DNA from: Christensenellaceae bacterium
GTDB taxonomy: Bacteria; Bacillota; Clostridia; Christensenellales; SZUA-584
Reading direction: 5' to 3'
DNA length: 12,570 bases
Assembly (NCBI GenBank): GCA_012719815.1
Contig: JAAXZP010000293.1
Location: forward strand, 1 to 12,570
Below are positions 1-7,626 of the stretch, piece by piece. Position 1 is the first letter of the stretch, and the number at the start of each line of letters is the position of its first letter. A model generated the notes under the pieces. It had not been told where the DNA came from, did not search any database, and saw only the letters and a list, made by a program, of their open reading frames with translations. A program made the position numbers and the translations under genes.

Positions 1-600
1 ATGATCATGCCGGAGGCAGACGGGCTTTCACTGCTCGAGCGTCTCAACACCTCAGAGTTTGAGACCATGCCTGCCACCATCGTCATCTCCGCAGTGGGCA
101 ACGAGAAGATGGTCAAGCTCGCCTGCGACCTGGGCGCACGAGACTATTTGATCAAACCGTTCAACAAAGATATATTATACAAGCGCGTGCAGGACATGTT
201 CGGCCAGCGCGTCATCGCCACCCGGCGCACGCCCGCGCCTGTCCGATCACGCACATTGGACGAGAAGATAACGGCGGTGTTCTTATCCATAGGCATACCG
301 GCCCATATAAAAGGTTATCATTTCCTGCGCGAAGCCATTAAAATGGTCGTCAAACAACCCGATCTCATCAATTCCATTACTAAAAAATTGTATCCGGGCA
401 TCGCGGAACCTTTTGCCACCAGCCCCAGTAAGGTGGAGCGCGCCATCCGTCATGCGATAGAGGTGGCCTGGTCCCGTGGGAAGATCGAAAATATCAATAA
501 TTTCCTGGGGTATAACATCTACACGAGCAAGGATAAGCCCACAAACGGCGAGTTCATTGCGCTGATGGCGGACAGGCTGCTTATGGACCGCAGCGCTTAG
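1..600 (+). CDS. spo0A: Sporulation master regulator Spo0A, 5'-truncated by window edge
   Basis: This is the response regulator that, when phosphorylated by the phosphorelay, binds 0A boxes and commits the cell to sporulation. The visible 199 codons hold the second half of the receiver domain and the whole DNA-binding domain. The first residues (MIMPEADG) match the segment that follows the phospho-acceptor Asp in Spo0A (DIIMPxxDG), so the window starts right after that Asp codon and the first Met is not the real start. The receiver Lys is visible in DYLIKPFN (about residue 53 of the visible part). The effector domain contains GIPAHIKGYHFLREAI and the helix-turn-helix region SKVERAIRHAIEVAW, both typical of Spo0A and not of generic regulators. 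With about 56 missing residues the full protein would be near 255 aa, a normal length. A hairpin and T-run follow the stop. Confidence 0.96.
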   Translation: MIMPEADGLSLLERLNTSEFETMPATIVISAVGNEKMVKLACDLGARDYLIKPFNKDILYKRVQDMFGQRVIATRRTPAPVRSRTLDEKITAVFLSIGIPAHIKGYHFLREAIKMVVKQPDLINSITKKLYPGIAEPFATSPSKVERAIRHAIEVAWSRGKIENINNFLGYNIYTSKDKPTNGEFIALMADRLLMDRSA

Positions 601-618
601 CCTGCCATGGGCTCAAAG

Positions 619-654
619 CCGCACGCGCGCAGAGCATGCACAGTGCGGTTTTTT
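619..654 (+). terminator. Intrinsic terminator of spo0A
   Basis: CCGCAC at 619-624 pairs with GTGCGG at 643-648 and is followed at once by six T and then ATTT. The loop is long (18 nt) and the stem only 6 bp, so efficiency may be modest. It begins 18 bp after the spo0A stop, where a terminator is expected. Confidence 0.7.
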
Positions 655-664
655 ATTTCTTTCT

Positions 665-715
665 GCTGCGGGCGGGGCTGCGCTGCCATTCATGCGCCAG
701 CCGCACCCGCCGCAG
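665..715 (+). repeat. Long imperfect GC-rich inverted repeat downstream of spo0A
   Basis: The arm at about 665-683 (GCTGC, GGCGGG, CTGCGCTG blocks) is the near reverse complement of the arm at about 698-715 (CAGCCGCA, CCCGC, GCAGC blocks), with one or two bulges. It is not followed by a T-run, so it is not a classic terminator. It lies in the 283-bp gap between spo0A and the next gene. A weaker hairpin (AGGGC 737-741, GCCCT 750-754, then T) follows it. Confidence 0.5.
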
Positions 716-801
716 CGCCAATCAAAACAGCACAGCAGGGCAAAAAACAGCCCTTTTGGCAATATCCCTATAAAACAGCGTTCAACTGAAAGCTATGCGC
801 G

Positions 802-829
802 TTGACTATTGCAGGGGAAAAGGTATAGA
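802..829 (+). promoter_or_regulatory. Sigma-A-type promoter for the mazG-like/yybS/gdpP/rplI/dnaB operon
   Basis: TTGACT at 802-807 and TATAGA at 824-829 are separated by 16 bp. TAGAAT at 826-831 with an 18-bp spacer is an alternative -10. Transcription would start near 836-840 and leave a leader of about 45 nt. The leader carries the ribosome site GTGAGGT just before the ATG at 884. Confidence 0.65.
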
Positions 830-883
830 ATAAAGGCACTGCTATGGGGGTTTGGGGCCATTTCTATATGGTGAGGTATCTGT

Positions 884-1228
884 ATGCATCAGACTGTTAG
901 TGTGGCCTCCAACGCCAAAATGATCGAGGTATTAAAAGCGGAGTTCATCGGAGAAGCCGCCGATGTCATGCGCGCTGCGCTCGCAGGCGGCGACCGCAGC
1001 GAGCTATTGGACACGCTGGGCGGCGTCGTATTGCTCGCCTATCTGCTGGCGCGCCGCTGCGGCATCAGCTTCGAAGAACTGGACGCGGATATTATCGAAA
1101 AGGCAGAGACGGGAATCAAGGAAGGCCATAAGCTGGAGAGCGTTTACGGGGACCTGTCTCTGCTGAAAAAACATTTTGAAAGCGGGATTTCACGGGGTTT
1201 TGGACAGGACAAAAAACGAAGACTATAA
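884..1228 (+). CDS. MazG-like family protein (small all-alpha NTP-pyrophosphohydrolase-like)
   Basis: This 114-aa protein resembles the MazG-like family (PF12643 type) often annotated in Clostridia. Recognisable parts are an N-terminal helix AKMIEVLKAEFIGEAADVMRAAL, a hydrophobic helix LGGVVLLAYLLARRCGISFEELD, and a C-terminal stretch IEKAETGIKEGHKLESVYGDLSLL that matches the usual ending with GH.LE..YGDL. The classic EExxE metal-binding signature of true MazG is not obvious, so hydrolase activity on nucleotides is an inference from the fold only. The start ATG has the ribosome site GAGGT six bases upstream and a promoter about 55 bp further up. Its 3' end overlaps the next gene in another frame, so the two are probably co-translated. 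Confidence 0.8.
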   Translation: MHQTVSVASNAKMIEVLKAEFIGEAADVMRAALAGGDRSELLDTLGGVVLLAYLLARRCGISFEELDADIIEKAETGIKEGHKLESVYGDLSLLKKHFESGISRGFGQDKKRRL

Positions 1229-2240
1229 GAGCGTACTCGTCAGTTCCCTGATCGCCATCGCGTTGCTGGCGGTGTTTCTTGGGCTGCCGGCAATAAAGAG
1301 CCCGGATTTTTTGATATTGGCGATGCTGGTGCTGCCGCCTCTTTTTGCGTTTACCGTGGCAAGCGGCGGTTATGCCTTGGGCGCTCTTGCGATGGCGCTG
1401 TGCTTTGGCGTGGGCTACGCGCTGGATGGCCGCCTCGCCGTGATACTGGCGGCGGTCTGCGCGCCTTTCGCTTTTGCGGCAGGCTATGCCGTCCGTGCCA
1501 GGCTACGTTTGCGCCACAGCGTGATGGTTTCCGGCGCGGCAGCGCTTGTCGGCGTGTTGCTGGGCGTGGGCGCACTGTGGCTGATGACAGGGCAGCTGCC
1601 CGTAGATTTTCTTGCGAACCAGCTGGAGGGCTCCTTCTCCGGCCTCTCCGACGACGAGGTTTTAAGCTTATACCAGCTGGTGCGCATCCCCGATTTGTTT
1701 ACGGGCGCCGTCACGCAGGCAGCGCTGGATTCTGCGTCCCGGGCGGATGCCATCGCGTATCTCGTGGGTGTGTTCCGGGAAGCGCTCAATTACCACCTTG
1801 TCGGCATGATCGGCTGCTACTCGCTGCTGATGGGACTCACGGGCTATCTCATCCCCCGCGCGCTGCGCAAAAAGCGCGGGAACGACGTGGCCGCCATCCC
1901 GCCGTTCGCCGAGTTTTCGCTGCCCCGCCGTTTCTGGCTGGACTTTGCGCTCAGCTACCTGTTCGCCATCATCGGCAGCAGCTACGGCTGGCCCGGCTTT
2001 GCGATACTCGAGGTAACGGTACTGTCCATCTACGGCCTGGTGCTCTCGGTACAGGGGCTGGCGTTTCTTGACTTTTTGTACCGGCGCCACAAAATCGGCA
2101 AAGCGGCCCGGGTGGTACTGCATGCGCTGGGCCTCATCATCAGCTCGATGCTGGGTAATATTTTAATGTGGCTGGGGCTCTTCGAGAACATAGCAAACCT
2201 GCGCGTCCGGATGGGCACGAAAGGCGGTGTGGTGCCGTGA
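1176..2240 (+). CDS. yybS: YybS/DUF2232 family integral membrane protein
   Basis: This is a polytopic membrane protein with about eight hydrophobic segments, beginning with VLVSSLIAIALLAVFLGL and ending with LGLIISSMLGNILMWLGL. The central part FREALNYHLVGMIGCYSLL and the late segment RRFWLDFALSYLFAI fit DUF2232 (YybS). Its molecular role is not established. Its position directly before gdpP, rplI and dnaB is the conserved Firmicute order, which is strong support for the name. The start is uncertain: no ATG is available near the 5' end. The farthest start shown is TTG 1176 (354 aa) and TTG 1200 (346 aa) is an alternative with GGGG just upstream; neither has a good ribosome site. Either way it overlaps the mazG-like gene by 29-53 bp. 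Its stop overlaps the gdpP start (GTGA). Confidence 0.85.
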   Translation: MKAGFHGVLDRTKNEDYKSVLVSSLIAIALLAVFLGLPAIKSPDFLILAMLVLPPLFAFTVASGGYALGALAMALCFGVGYALDGRLAVILAAVCAPFAFAAGYAVRARLRLRHSVMVSGAAALVGVLLGVGALWLMTGQLPVDFLANQLEGSFSGLSDDEVLSLYQLVRIPDLFTGAVTQAALDSASRADAIAYLVGVFREALNYHLVGMIGCYSLLMGLTGYLIPRALRKKRGNDVAAIPPFAEFSLPRRFWLDFALSYLFAIIGSSYGWPGFAILEVTVLSIYGLVLSVQGLAFLDFLYRRHKIGKAARVVLHALGLIISSMLGNILMWLGLFENIANLRVRMGTKGGVVP

Positions 2241-4177
2241 AGAAGCGCGTGCGGTTTTTAACAACCGATGTGATCTGCCTCTCCGGTGCGCTGGGCGCAG
2301 CCGCCGTATTGGCGTTTTTTGTCGATTATCGGCTGGGCATCGCGGTGCTGCTGGCCGCGCTGCTTTTAATCGTGCTGTATGTCCTGCTGGTCACGCTGCG
2401 CCGCATCCGGTGTCAGCAACTGGTGATGAAAGCGCTCTCCGAACCGGAGAAATCCACCTACCTCAACACGATGGCCATACCCACCGCGCTGGTAACGCCT
2501 TCCGGCAGCGTTAAATGGGCCAACCTCACGTTCCGCAACCTGGTGGGCTTCGGGGCGATGCGCAACATCGAGCGCATGATCCCCGGCATCAGCAAGCCGG
2601 ACAAAGACAAGAAGGTCGTCATCGACGGCAAGGCCTACAAAAAGGAACTGACCGTGCTGCACAACCGGGGCAGGGAACTTTTTCTCTACCGCTTGATCGA
2701 TCCGGAAAACAGCGTGGAAGCCAAAAAGCTGTACCAGCATTTTCTTCCCATTGTGTGCCATGTGCTGATCGACAACTACGACGAACTGGCAGCCGAGGTG
2801 CAGCAGACGGAGCTGACGGAGCTGGTGGCAGCGGTGGATCGCCGCGTGGCGGCGATGGCCAAATCGGTATCGGGGTATTTTGCGCGTGTGGACCGCGGCC
2901 GCTACCTGTGCGTGTTCGAGCGCCGGTATCTCTCCACACTTAGGAATACGCGCTTTGGCATACTGGACGAAGTGCGCCAAATCAAGTCGGTGTACTCCCC
3001 CACGCTGTCCATCGCGATCGGCGTGGGCGACACGCTGGAGCAATCCGGCGACTATGCGGGCAAAGCGCTGGAGCTGGCGCTGAGCCGCGGCGGCGACCAG
3101 GCCGTCATCAAGCAGGGCGACCAGTTCTCGTTCTTCGGCGGCGCCACCCGGACGGTTTTCCGCCGCAGCAAGGTCAAATCGCGCATGATCAGCCACGCGC
3201 TGCGCAACCTGATGGAGCAGTGCAGCGACGTTTTCGTGATGGGCCATGAAACGCCGGATCTCGATTGCATCGGCGCGTCGATGGGCATCTGCGCGTGCGC
3301 GCGCCACGTGGGCAAAAAGGCGTACCTGGTCATTGACAATCCCAACCCGTCCATCGAACTGTTGATGGAGAGAATACGGTCCACCGATGTTTACGCTTCC
3401 AGCATACTGTCCGGGCAGGAAGCTGCCATGCGCATCAGCCCGTCCAGCATGCTGGTGGTGGTGGACACGCAGCTGGCGGACTTTACGGTAGCGCCCCGCC
3501 TGCTGGAGATGGCGGACACGCTGGTGGTGATCGACCACCATATCCGCGGCACGTCCGGCATCGAAAACGCGGCGCTGTTCTACCACGACACAAATGCGTC
3601 TTCCGTCTGCGAGCTGGTCACCGAGCTGATGCAATACTTCGGCGACGATCTGAAGCCGCTGCCCGTTGAACTCGAGGCGCTGCTGTGCGGCATCACGCTG
3701 GACACCAAAGGGTTTTCGTTCAACACCGGCGTGCGCACGTTCGAGGCGGCGTCCTACCTGCGCCGCCTGGGGGCGGACACCACGGTCACACGACAGCTGG
3801 TCCAGGACGATTTTAATACGTTCCTCGCGAAAACGGAGATCGTCAAAAACGCGGAGATCATGGGTGGCGTGGCCATCGCGGTGTGCCCGGAAGGCCTGTC
3901 CAAAACGTCGCTCATCGTGGCGCAGGCGGCGGACGCCCTGCTGACCATCCGCGGCATCATCGCGTCGTTCGTGGTCAGCCGCGTGGACGACAATGTGGTC
4001 ATCAGCGGAAGGTCTTTGGGCGAAGTCAACGTGCAGCTCATACTGGAAAGCATGGGCGGCGGCGGTCACGCCACCGTGGCGGCGGTCAAGCTGCCGGGCG
4101 CCGATGTGGTGGAGGCCGTAACGCAGCTCAAAGAGGCCATCAATAAATACACGAAAGAGTATATGAAAGAGGGATAA
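2237..4177 (+). CDS. gdpP: Cyclic-di-AMP phosphodiesterase GdpP (YybT)
   Basis: This membrane enzyme hydrolyses c-di-AMP to pApA and so affects cell-wall, potassium and osmotic homeostasis. Order of parts: two N-terminal membrane helices (about residues 7-52), a PAS-like domain (about 60-125), a degenerate GGDEF domain without a GGDEF signature (about 150-290), then DHH and DHHA1 domains. Metal-binding residues of the DHH domain are visible: H337, D341 and D343 in MGHETPDLDCIGAS, D410 in VVVDTQ, and D433-H434-H435 in VIDHHIR. DHHA1 shows GGGGHATVAA (607-616). I chose GTG 2237 because AAGGCGG lies nine bases upstream and the start overlaps the yybS stop as GTGA. The frame is open further upstream to 2168, but that extension lies inside yybS and is not family-like. 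At 646 aa it is close to B. subtilis GdpP (659 aa). Confidence 0.96.
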   Translation: MKKRVRFLTTDVICLSGALGAAAVLAFFVDYRLGIAVLLAALLLIVLYVLLVTLRRIRCQQLVMKALSEPEKSTYLNTMAIPTALVTPSGSVKWANLTFRNLVGFGAMRNIERMIPGISKPDKDKKVVIDGKAYKKELTVLHNRGRELFLYRLIDPENSVEAKKLYQHFLPIVCHVLIDNYDELAAEVQQTELTELVAAVDRRVAAMAKSVSGYFARVDRGRYLCVFERRYLSTLRNTRFGILDEVRQIKSVYSPTLSIAIGVGDTLEQSGDYAGKALELALSRGGDQAVIKQGDQFSFFGGATRTVFRRSKVKSRMISHALRNLMEQCSDVFVMGHETPDLDCIGASMGICACARHVGKKAYLVIDNPNPSIELLMERIRSTDVYASSILSGQEAAMRISPSSMLVVVDTQLADFTVAPRLLEMADTLVVIDHHIRGTSGIENAALFYHDTNASSVCELVTELMQYFGDDLKPLPVELEALLCGITLDTKGFSFNTGVRTFEAASYLRRLGADTTVTRQLVQDDFNTFLAKTEIVKNAEIMGGVAIAVCPEGLSKTSLIVAQAADALLTIRGIIASFVVSRVDDNVVISGRSLGEVNVQLILESMGGGGHATVAAVKLPGADVVEAVTQLKEAINKYTKEYMKEG

Positions 4178-4180
4178 ACG

Positions 4181-4630
4181 ATGAAAGTGATACTGACGAA
4201 AGATATAAAGGGCACGGGCTACGCCGGCGACGTCATCACGGTGAGCGACGGCTATGCGCGCAACTACCTGATTCCCAAGGGATTGGCCAAAGAGGCGACG
4301 CCGCATAACCTCAACGTCGCCAAGCAGCAGCAGAAAGCCCTTGAAAACCGCAAAATGCTGGAGAGGCTGTCCGCCGAGGAAGCCGCGAAAAGGCTCAAGG
4401 GCATGCGCGTCGTCGTCAAGGCGAAATCCGGCGAGGGCGGCCGGCTGTTCGGCTCCGTCACCGCCAAGGAAATTTCCGACGCCATACTGGCTCAGCACGG
4501 CATCGAAATAGACAAAAAGCGCATCGTGCTGGAGGAAAACATCAAGGACCTGGGCGAATTCGCGGTTCAGATCAAGCTGCACGCCGGCATATCCACCGAT
4601 ATCGTGGTGTCCGTCGAAGCGGCTGAATAA
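4181..4630 (+). CDS. rplI: 50S ribosomal protein L9 (bL9)
   Basis: This is the large-subunit protein that binds 23S rRNA with its N-domain and reaches out through a long helix to a C-domain. The N-terminus MKVILTKDIKGTGYAGDVI followed by VSDGYARNYLIPKGLA is the family signature. A Lys/Glu/Ala-rich linker helix runs from about residue 45 to 78. The C-domain begins near GEGGRLFGSVTAKEI. The length of 149 aa equals the usual bacterial value. It starts three bases after the gdpP stop, with its ribosome site (AAAGAGGG) inside the end of gdpP, which indicates tight coupling within the operon. Confidence 0.98.
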   Translation: MKVILTKDIKGTGYAGDVITVSDGYARNYLIPKGLAKEATPHNLNVAKQQQKALENRKMLERLSAEEAAKRLKGMRVVVKAKSGEGGRLFGSVTAKEISDAILAQHGIEIDKKRIVLEENIKDLGEFAVQIKLHAGISTDIVVSVEAAE

Positions 4631-4651
4631 CAAATCCAACAAAGAGGTGCC

Positions 4652-5995
4652 ATGGAGCAAAACCAAACGGCCTTTGTGCCGCCGCACAACATAGAGGCGG
4701 AACGCAGCGTGCTGGGGAGCATGTTTCTGGATCCCCGGGCTGTTTTTATCGCACTGGAACATCTCACGCCGCAGGATTTCTACTCCCGCCGCAACCAGCT
4801 GATATTCGAGACGATGGCGGAGCTGTCGGAAGCGGGCATGCCCATCGACATCGTGACGGTGGTAGACCGCATGGAGCGTCGAGGGATGCTCACCGACCCG
4901 GACGACACTCTGTACATCGCGGATCTCGCGGGCAGCGTGCCCAGCGCGGCGAGCGTGCAGTATTACGTGGACATCGTCCAGCAGAAATCGGTGCTGCGGT
5001 CGCTTATCGAGGCGGGCAACCAGATCATCCGGGACGCCGCCACTTCGGAGGAGGACGCGGCCCTGGTCGTCAACCGCGCGGGCGATTTGATCTACAGAAT
5101 CGCCGTCAAGCAGCGGCGCGATTCGCTGGAGCACATCAAAAAGGCGCTGCTGGAAGGCTACCAGATCATCGGCGAATCTGCGCAGAACAAAACCGGCCTT
5201 CTGGGCATCCCCACCGGCTTTAGGCTGCTGGACAAAAAGCTGTCCGGCCTGCAGAAATCCCAGCTCATCATCATCGCCGGACGTCCGGGCATGGGCAAAA
5301 CGAGCTTCGCGCTCAATATCGCGCAAAACGTGGCGGTCAAACACCATATCCCTGTTGCCATATTCTCGCTGGAGATGTCGCGCGAGCAGCTCGCTCTGCG
5401 CATGCTGTGCGCCGAGTCGCTGGTGGACAGCCAGAAAATGCGCAACGGCGGGCTCACCTACGAGGACTTTGAAAAGCTGCGGCTGGGCATCGAAAAGCTG
5501 AGCGTGGCGCCCATCTACATCGACGACTCGCCCACCATCACCGTGCTGGAGATGCTCGCAAAGGCGAGGCGGCTCAAAAAGGAGGCGGGCCTCGGGCTCA
5601 TCGTGATCGACTACCTGCAGCTGATGACGGGCAAGGAGCGCCGTGAAAACCGCCAGCAGGAGATCTCCGGCATGACCCGGAGCCTGAAAATCATGGCCAA
5701 GGAGCTGGAATTGCCGGTCATTCTGCTGTCGCAGCTGTCCCGCGCCAGCGAGAAGCGCGACACCAAGCGCCCCATGCTCTCCGACCTGCGCGAATCGGGC
5801 AGCATCGAGCAGGACGCCGACGTGGTGCTGTTCATCCACCGCGAGAGCTATTACAACCACGAACTGGACAACGACATCACGCAGATCATCGTGGCCAAGC
5901 AGAGAAGCGGCCCCATCGGCGACATCAACGTGGCCTGGCGCGGCGAATACACGCAATTCATGGAGCTCAGCGACCAGCCGGGCGGCGAATACTGA
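4652..5995 (+). CDS. dnaB: Replicative DNA helicase DnaB (DnaC in Bacillus nomenclature)
   Basis: This is the hexameric 5'-3' helicase that unwinds the replication fork and recruits primase. The N-terminal domain starts with the typical NIEAERSVLGSMFLDPRAV (about residues 13-31). The RecA-like motor has Walker A GRPGMGKTS (residues 210-218, Lys216) and Walker B LIVIDYLQLM (Asp320). LSQLSRASEKR and LRESGSIEQDADVV are the conserved late motifs. At 447 aa it is full length, with no intein. The ribosome site AAAGAGGTG is well placed before ATG 4652. The gap from rplI is 21 bp, so it is the last gene of the operon and is followed by a terminator hairpin. Confidence 0.98.
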   Translation: MEQNQTAFVPPHNIEAERSVLGSMFLDPRAVFIALEHLTPQDFYSRRNQLIFETMAELSEAGMPIDIVTVVDRMERRGMLTDPDDTLYIADLAGSVPSAASVQYYVDIVQQKSVLRSLIEAGNQIIRDAATSEEDAALVVNRAGDLIYRIAVKQRRDSLEHIKKALLEGYQIIGESAQNKTGLLGIPTGFRLLDKKLSGLQKSQLIIIAGRPGMGKTSFALNIAQNVAVKHHIPVAIFSLEMSREQLALRMLCAESLVDSQKMRNGGLTYEDFEKLRLGIEKLSVAPIYIDDSPTITVLEMLAKARRLKKEAGLGLIVIDYLQLMTGKERRENRQQEISGMTRSLKIMAKELELPVILLSQLSRASEKRDTKRPMLSDLRESGSIEQDADVVLFIHRESYYNHELDNDITQIIVAKQRSGPIGDINVAWRGEYTQFMELSDQPGGEY

Positions 5996-6032
5996 TATTT
6001 CCCGCAGCGGGATGACATTTGCACAAAAAAAC

Positions 6033-6059
6033 AAGGGGGATTATCACAATCCCCTTTTT
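6033..6059. terminator. Bidirectional intrinsic terminator between dnaB and ispDF
   Basis: The hairpin AAGGGGGATT / AATCCCCTT has a five-base loop and one G-T pair. It is followed by T on the plus strand. On the minus strand it reads into the complement of the A-rich run at about 6024-6034. It lies between two convergent genes, so it can end both transcripts. Confidence 0.85.
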
Positions 6060-6116
6060 GCATTCCTGTTTTTTTCAGCACATCTTCAGCCTTTCCACTG
6101 AGTTAAGGAAAAAGCC

Positions 6117-7253
6117 TTAGCCGATGATCGTTGCTATGGCGGTAGCGGAAGCGCCCTCTCCCCTGCCTTCGAAGCCCATCCCTTCGGTGGTGGTGGCTTT
6201 GATGCTGACGGCGCCCACTTCCACGCCCAGCACTTCAGCGATGCGCTCCCGCATCCGGCCGATATACGGCGCCAGCCTGGGGCGCTGCATCACGACAGTG
6301 GCGTCCACATTGATGATGGAATAGCCCGCCTCCTCGACGAGGTTGCGCACGCGGGCCAGCAGCACCAGGCTGCTGATATCCTTGAACTCGTCTGTGCCGG
6401 GGAAATGCCGGCCGATGTCGCCCAGCGCCGCCGCGCCCAGCAGCGCGTCCATGATGGCGTGGGTCAGCACGTCGGCGTCGCTGTGGCCCAACAGGCCGTG
6501 GGTGTGCGGTATTTCCACGCCGCCCAGTATCAGCGGCCGGGTGGTCACCAGCCGGTGCGCGTCATACCCCAGGCCGGTGCGCACCGACGCCCCGGCGAGA
6601 TACTGCGCCAGCGCGATGTCCTCCTGCGTCGTGAGCTTGAGGTTGGGCCCCGTGGCCGCAATATAGCTGATCGGGTGCCCCAGCCGCTCCACCAGCATGC
6701 AGTCGTCAGTGCCCAAAAAGCCGTCCGTGTCGGCGTTATCGTGCGCCCGCTTGAGCAGGCTGACAGAAAACACCTGCGGCGTCTGCACGTTAATCAGCCT
6801 GCTGCGGTCGATGGTGCCGGTGATGACGCCGTTCTCCACCGTCTTGATGGTATCCCTTGGCCGCTCTCCCAGCGCGGCGGCGCCCGTCTCGCGCGCCTTT
6901 TCCACACAGGCGCGGATGTCCGCCGGGGAAACGAAGCAGCGCGCGGCATCGTGCACCGCGACGATGCCCTCCTCCTCGATGGCCGCAAGGGCGTTGGCCA
7001 CCGAATACTGGCGCTCGCTGCCCCCTGCGATCAGCGTATATGGTATGCGCAGCGCCCTGCACGCGGCGGCGTCCGCTTCCCTCATGCCGTCCTCCCGGCA
7101 CACCAGCAGTATATGGTCAAAGCACTCGCTGTCCTGCATCGCTTCCAGCGAACGGACCAGCACGCTTTTGCCGCCCAGCTTCAGCATCATCTTGTCGCGG
7201 CCCATGCGCCGCCCGGCGCCTGCGGCCAGAACGATACCGAAGGTCTTACTCAT
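6117..7253 (-). CDS. ispDF: Bifunctional IspD/IspF: MEP cytidylyltransferase fused to MECDP synthase
   Basis: This fused enzyme covers two steps of the non-mevalonate isoprenoid pathway: IspD makes CDP-ME from MEP and CTP, and IspF cyclises CDP-ME phosphate to MEcPP. The IspD half (about residues 1-222) shows the nucleotide loop VLAAGAGRRMGRDK, GGSERQYSV (78-85), AVHDAARCF, TPQVF and GTDDCMLVE. The IspF half begins at VRTGLGYDAHRL (224-235) with metal ligands Asp231 and His233, GHSDADVLTHAIMDALLGAA (256-275, His257), HFPGTD, and the ending KATTTEGMGFEGRGEG. ATG 7253 is chosen because GGAGGA precedes it and the protein then begins directly with MSKTFGIVLAAG. The upstream open frame to 7364 lies inside rqcP. 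It overlaps the rqcP stop by 8 bp, so the two are co-translated. The 378-aa length is normal for the fusion. Confidence 0.96.
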   Translation of the reverse strand: MSKTFGIVLAAGAGRRMGRDKMMLKLGGKSVLVRSLEAMQDSECFDHILLVCREDGMREADAAACRALRIPYTLIAGGSERQYSVANALAAIEEEGIVAVHDAARCFVSPADIRACVEKARETGAAALGERPRDTIKTVENGVITGTIDRSRLINVQTPQVFSVSLLKRAHDNADTDGFLGTDDCMLVERLGHPISYIAATGPNLKLTTQEDIALAQYLAGASVRTGLGYDAHRLVTTRPLILGGVEIPHTHGLLGHSDADVLTHAIMDALLGAAALGDIGRHFPGTDEFKDISSLVLLARVRNLVEEAGYSIINVDATVVMQRPRLAPYIGRMRERIAEVLGVEVGAVSIKATTTEGMGFEGRGEGASATAIATIIG

Positions 7254-7503
7254 GGTGGCTGTCCTCCAGTATTTCGTACATCGAAGAGGCTTCCTCCTTG
7301 CGCACCGTCTCGGCGGTGTGCAGCACGCGGAATTTGAGCGCGCCCGAGCCGAAACGCACCTCAACGATGTCGCCCGGCTTTAAGTCTTTACCCGGCTTGG
7401 CTATCTGCCCGTTGACGGACACGCGCTGCTTGTCGCACGCCTCCGCCGCCACGGTACGCCGCTTAATCACGCGGGAAACCTTCAGGAATTTATCCAGTCT
7501 CAT
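7246..7503 (-). CDS. rqcP: S4-domain RNA-binding protein RqcP (YabO type)
   Basis: This 85-aa protein closely resembles B. subtilis RqcP/YabO, which works with RqcH in adding alanine tails to nascent chains on stalled 50S subunits. The S4 domain fills the first half: MRLDKFLKVSRVIKRRT, then RVSVNGQIAKPGKDLKPGD and IVEVRFG. The C-terminal tail KEEASSMYEILED also matches YabO. ATG 7503 has a strong ribosome site GGAGAGGTG and an extended -10 promoter immediately upstream. Its stop lies inside the ispDF start region. The frame stays open upstream to 7587, but that region holds the promoter and is not family-like. Confidence 0.92.
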   Translation of the reverse strand: MRLDKFLKVSRVIKRRTVAAEACDKQRVSVNGQIAKPGKDLKPGDIVEVRFGSGALKFRVLHTAETVRKEEASSMYEILEDSHHE

Positions 7504-7522
7504 GTGTTCACCTCTCCAGCCC

Positions 7523-7531
7523 ATTATAGCA
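7523..7531 (-). promoter_or_regulatory. Extended -10 promoter for rqcP-ispDF
   Basis: Read on the minus strand the sequence is TGC followed by TATAAT, a consensus extended -10. There is no good -35 at the expected distance (GTTCTC/TTCTCT only), as is common for extended -10 promoters. The predicted start of transcription is about 13 nt before the rqcP ATG, leaving just enough leader for its ribosome site. Confidence 0.65.
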
Positions 7532-7590
7532 GAATAAGCCGGAAAGAGAACAGGCTGCAGCAGCATAACCTGATATTGCCGAAACACATG

Positions 7591-7626
7591 AAAAAAGCAT
7601 GCGACTTAATTGCCACACGCTTTTTT
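7591..7626 (-). terminator. Terminator of the corA-fmdB-radC-GNAT unit
   Basis: AAAAAAGC at 7591-7598 pairs with GCTTTTTT at 7619-7626; inside it TG/CA and G/C pairs continue with two mismatches. On the minus strand this gives an A-flanked stem ending in six T. It lies about 90 bp after the stop of the acetyltransferase gene and before the rqcP promoter. Confidence 0.65.

Noticed and set aside
607..789. 60-codon plus-strand frame after spo0A
   Set aside because: It has no ribosome site, its product is low-complexity, and it runs through the spo0A terminator and an inverted repeat.
2366..6034. 1222-codon open frame on the minus strand opposite gdpP, rplI and dnaB
   Set aside because: Its frame is in exact register with three clear housekeeping genes, its product is rich in His, Arg, Gln and Val with no domain, and it is explained by absent TTA/CTA/TCA codons in the sense genes.
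6405..7337. 310-codon plus-strand frame opposite ispDF
   Set aside because: It is a GC-rich shadow of ispDF; the product has an odd composition and no ribosome site, while ispDF has all its catalytic motifs.
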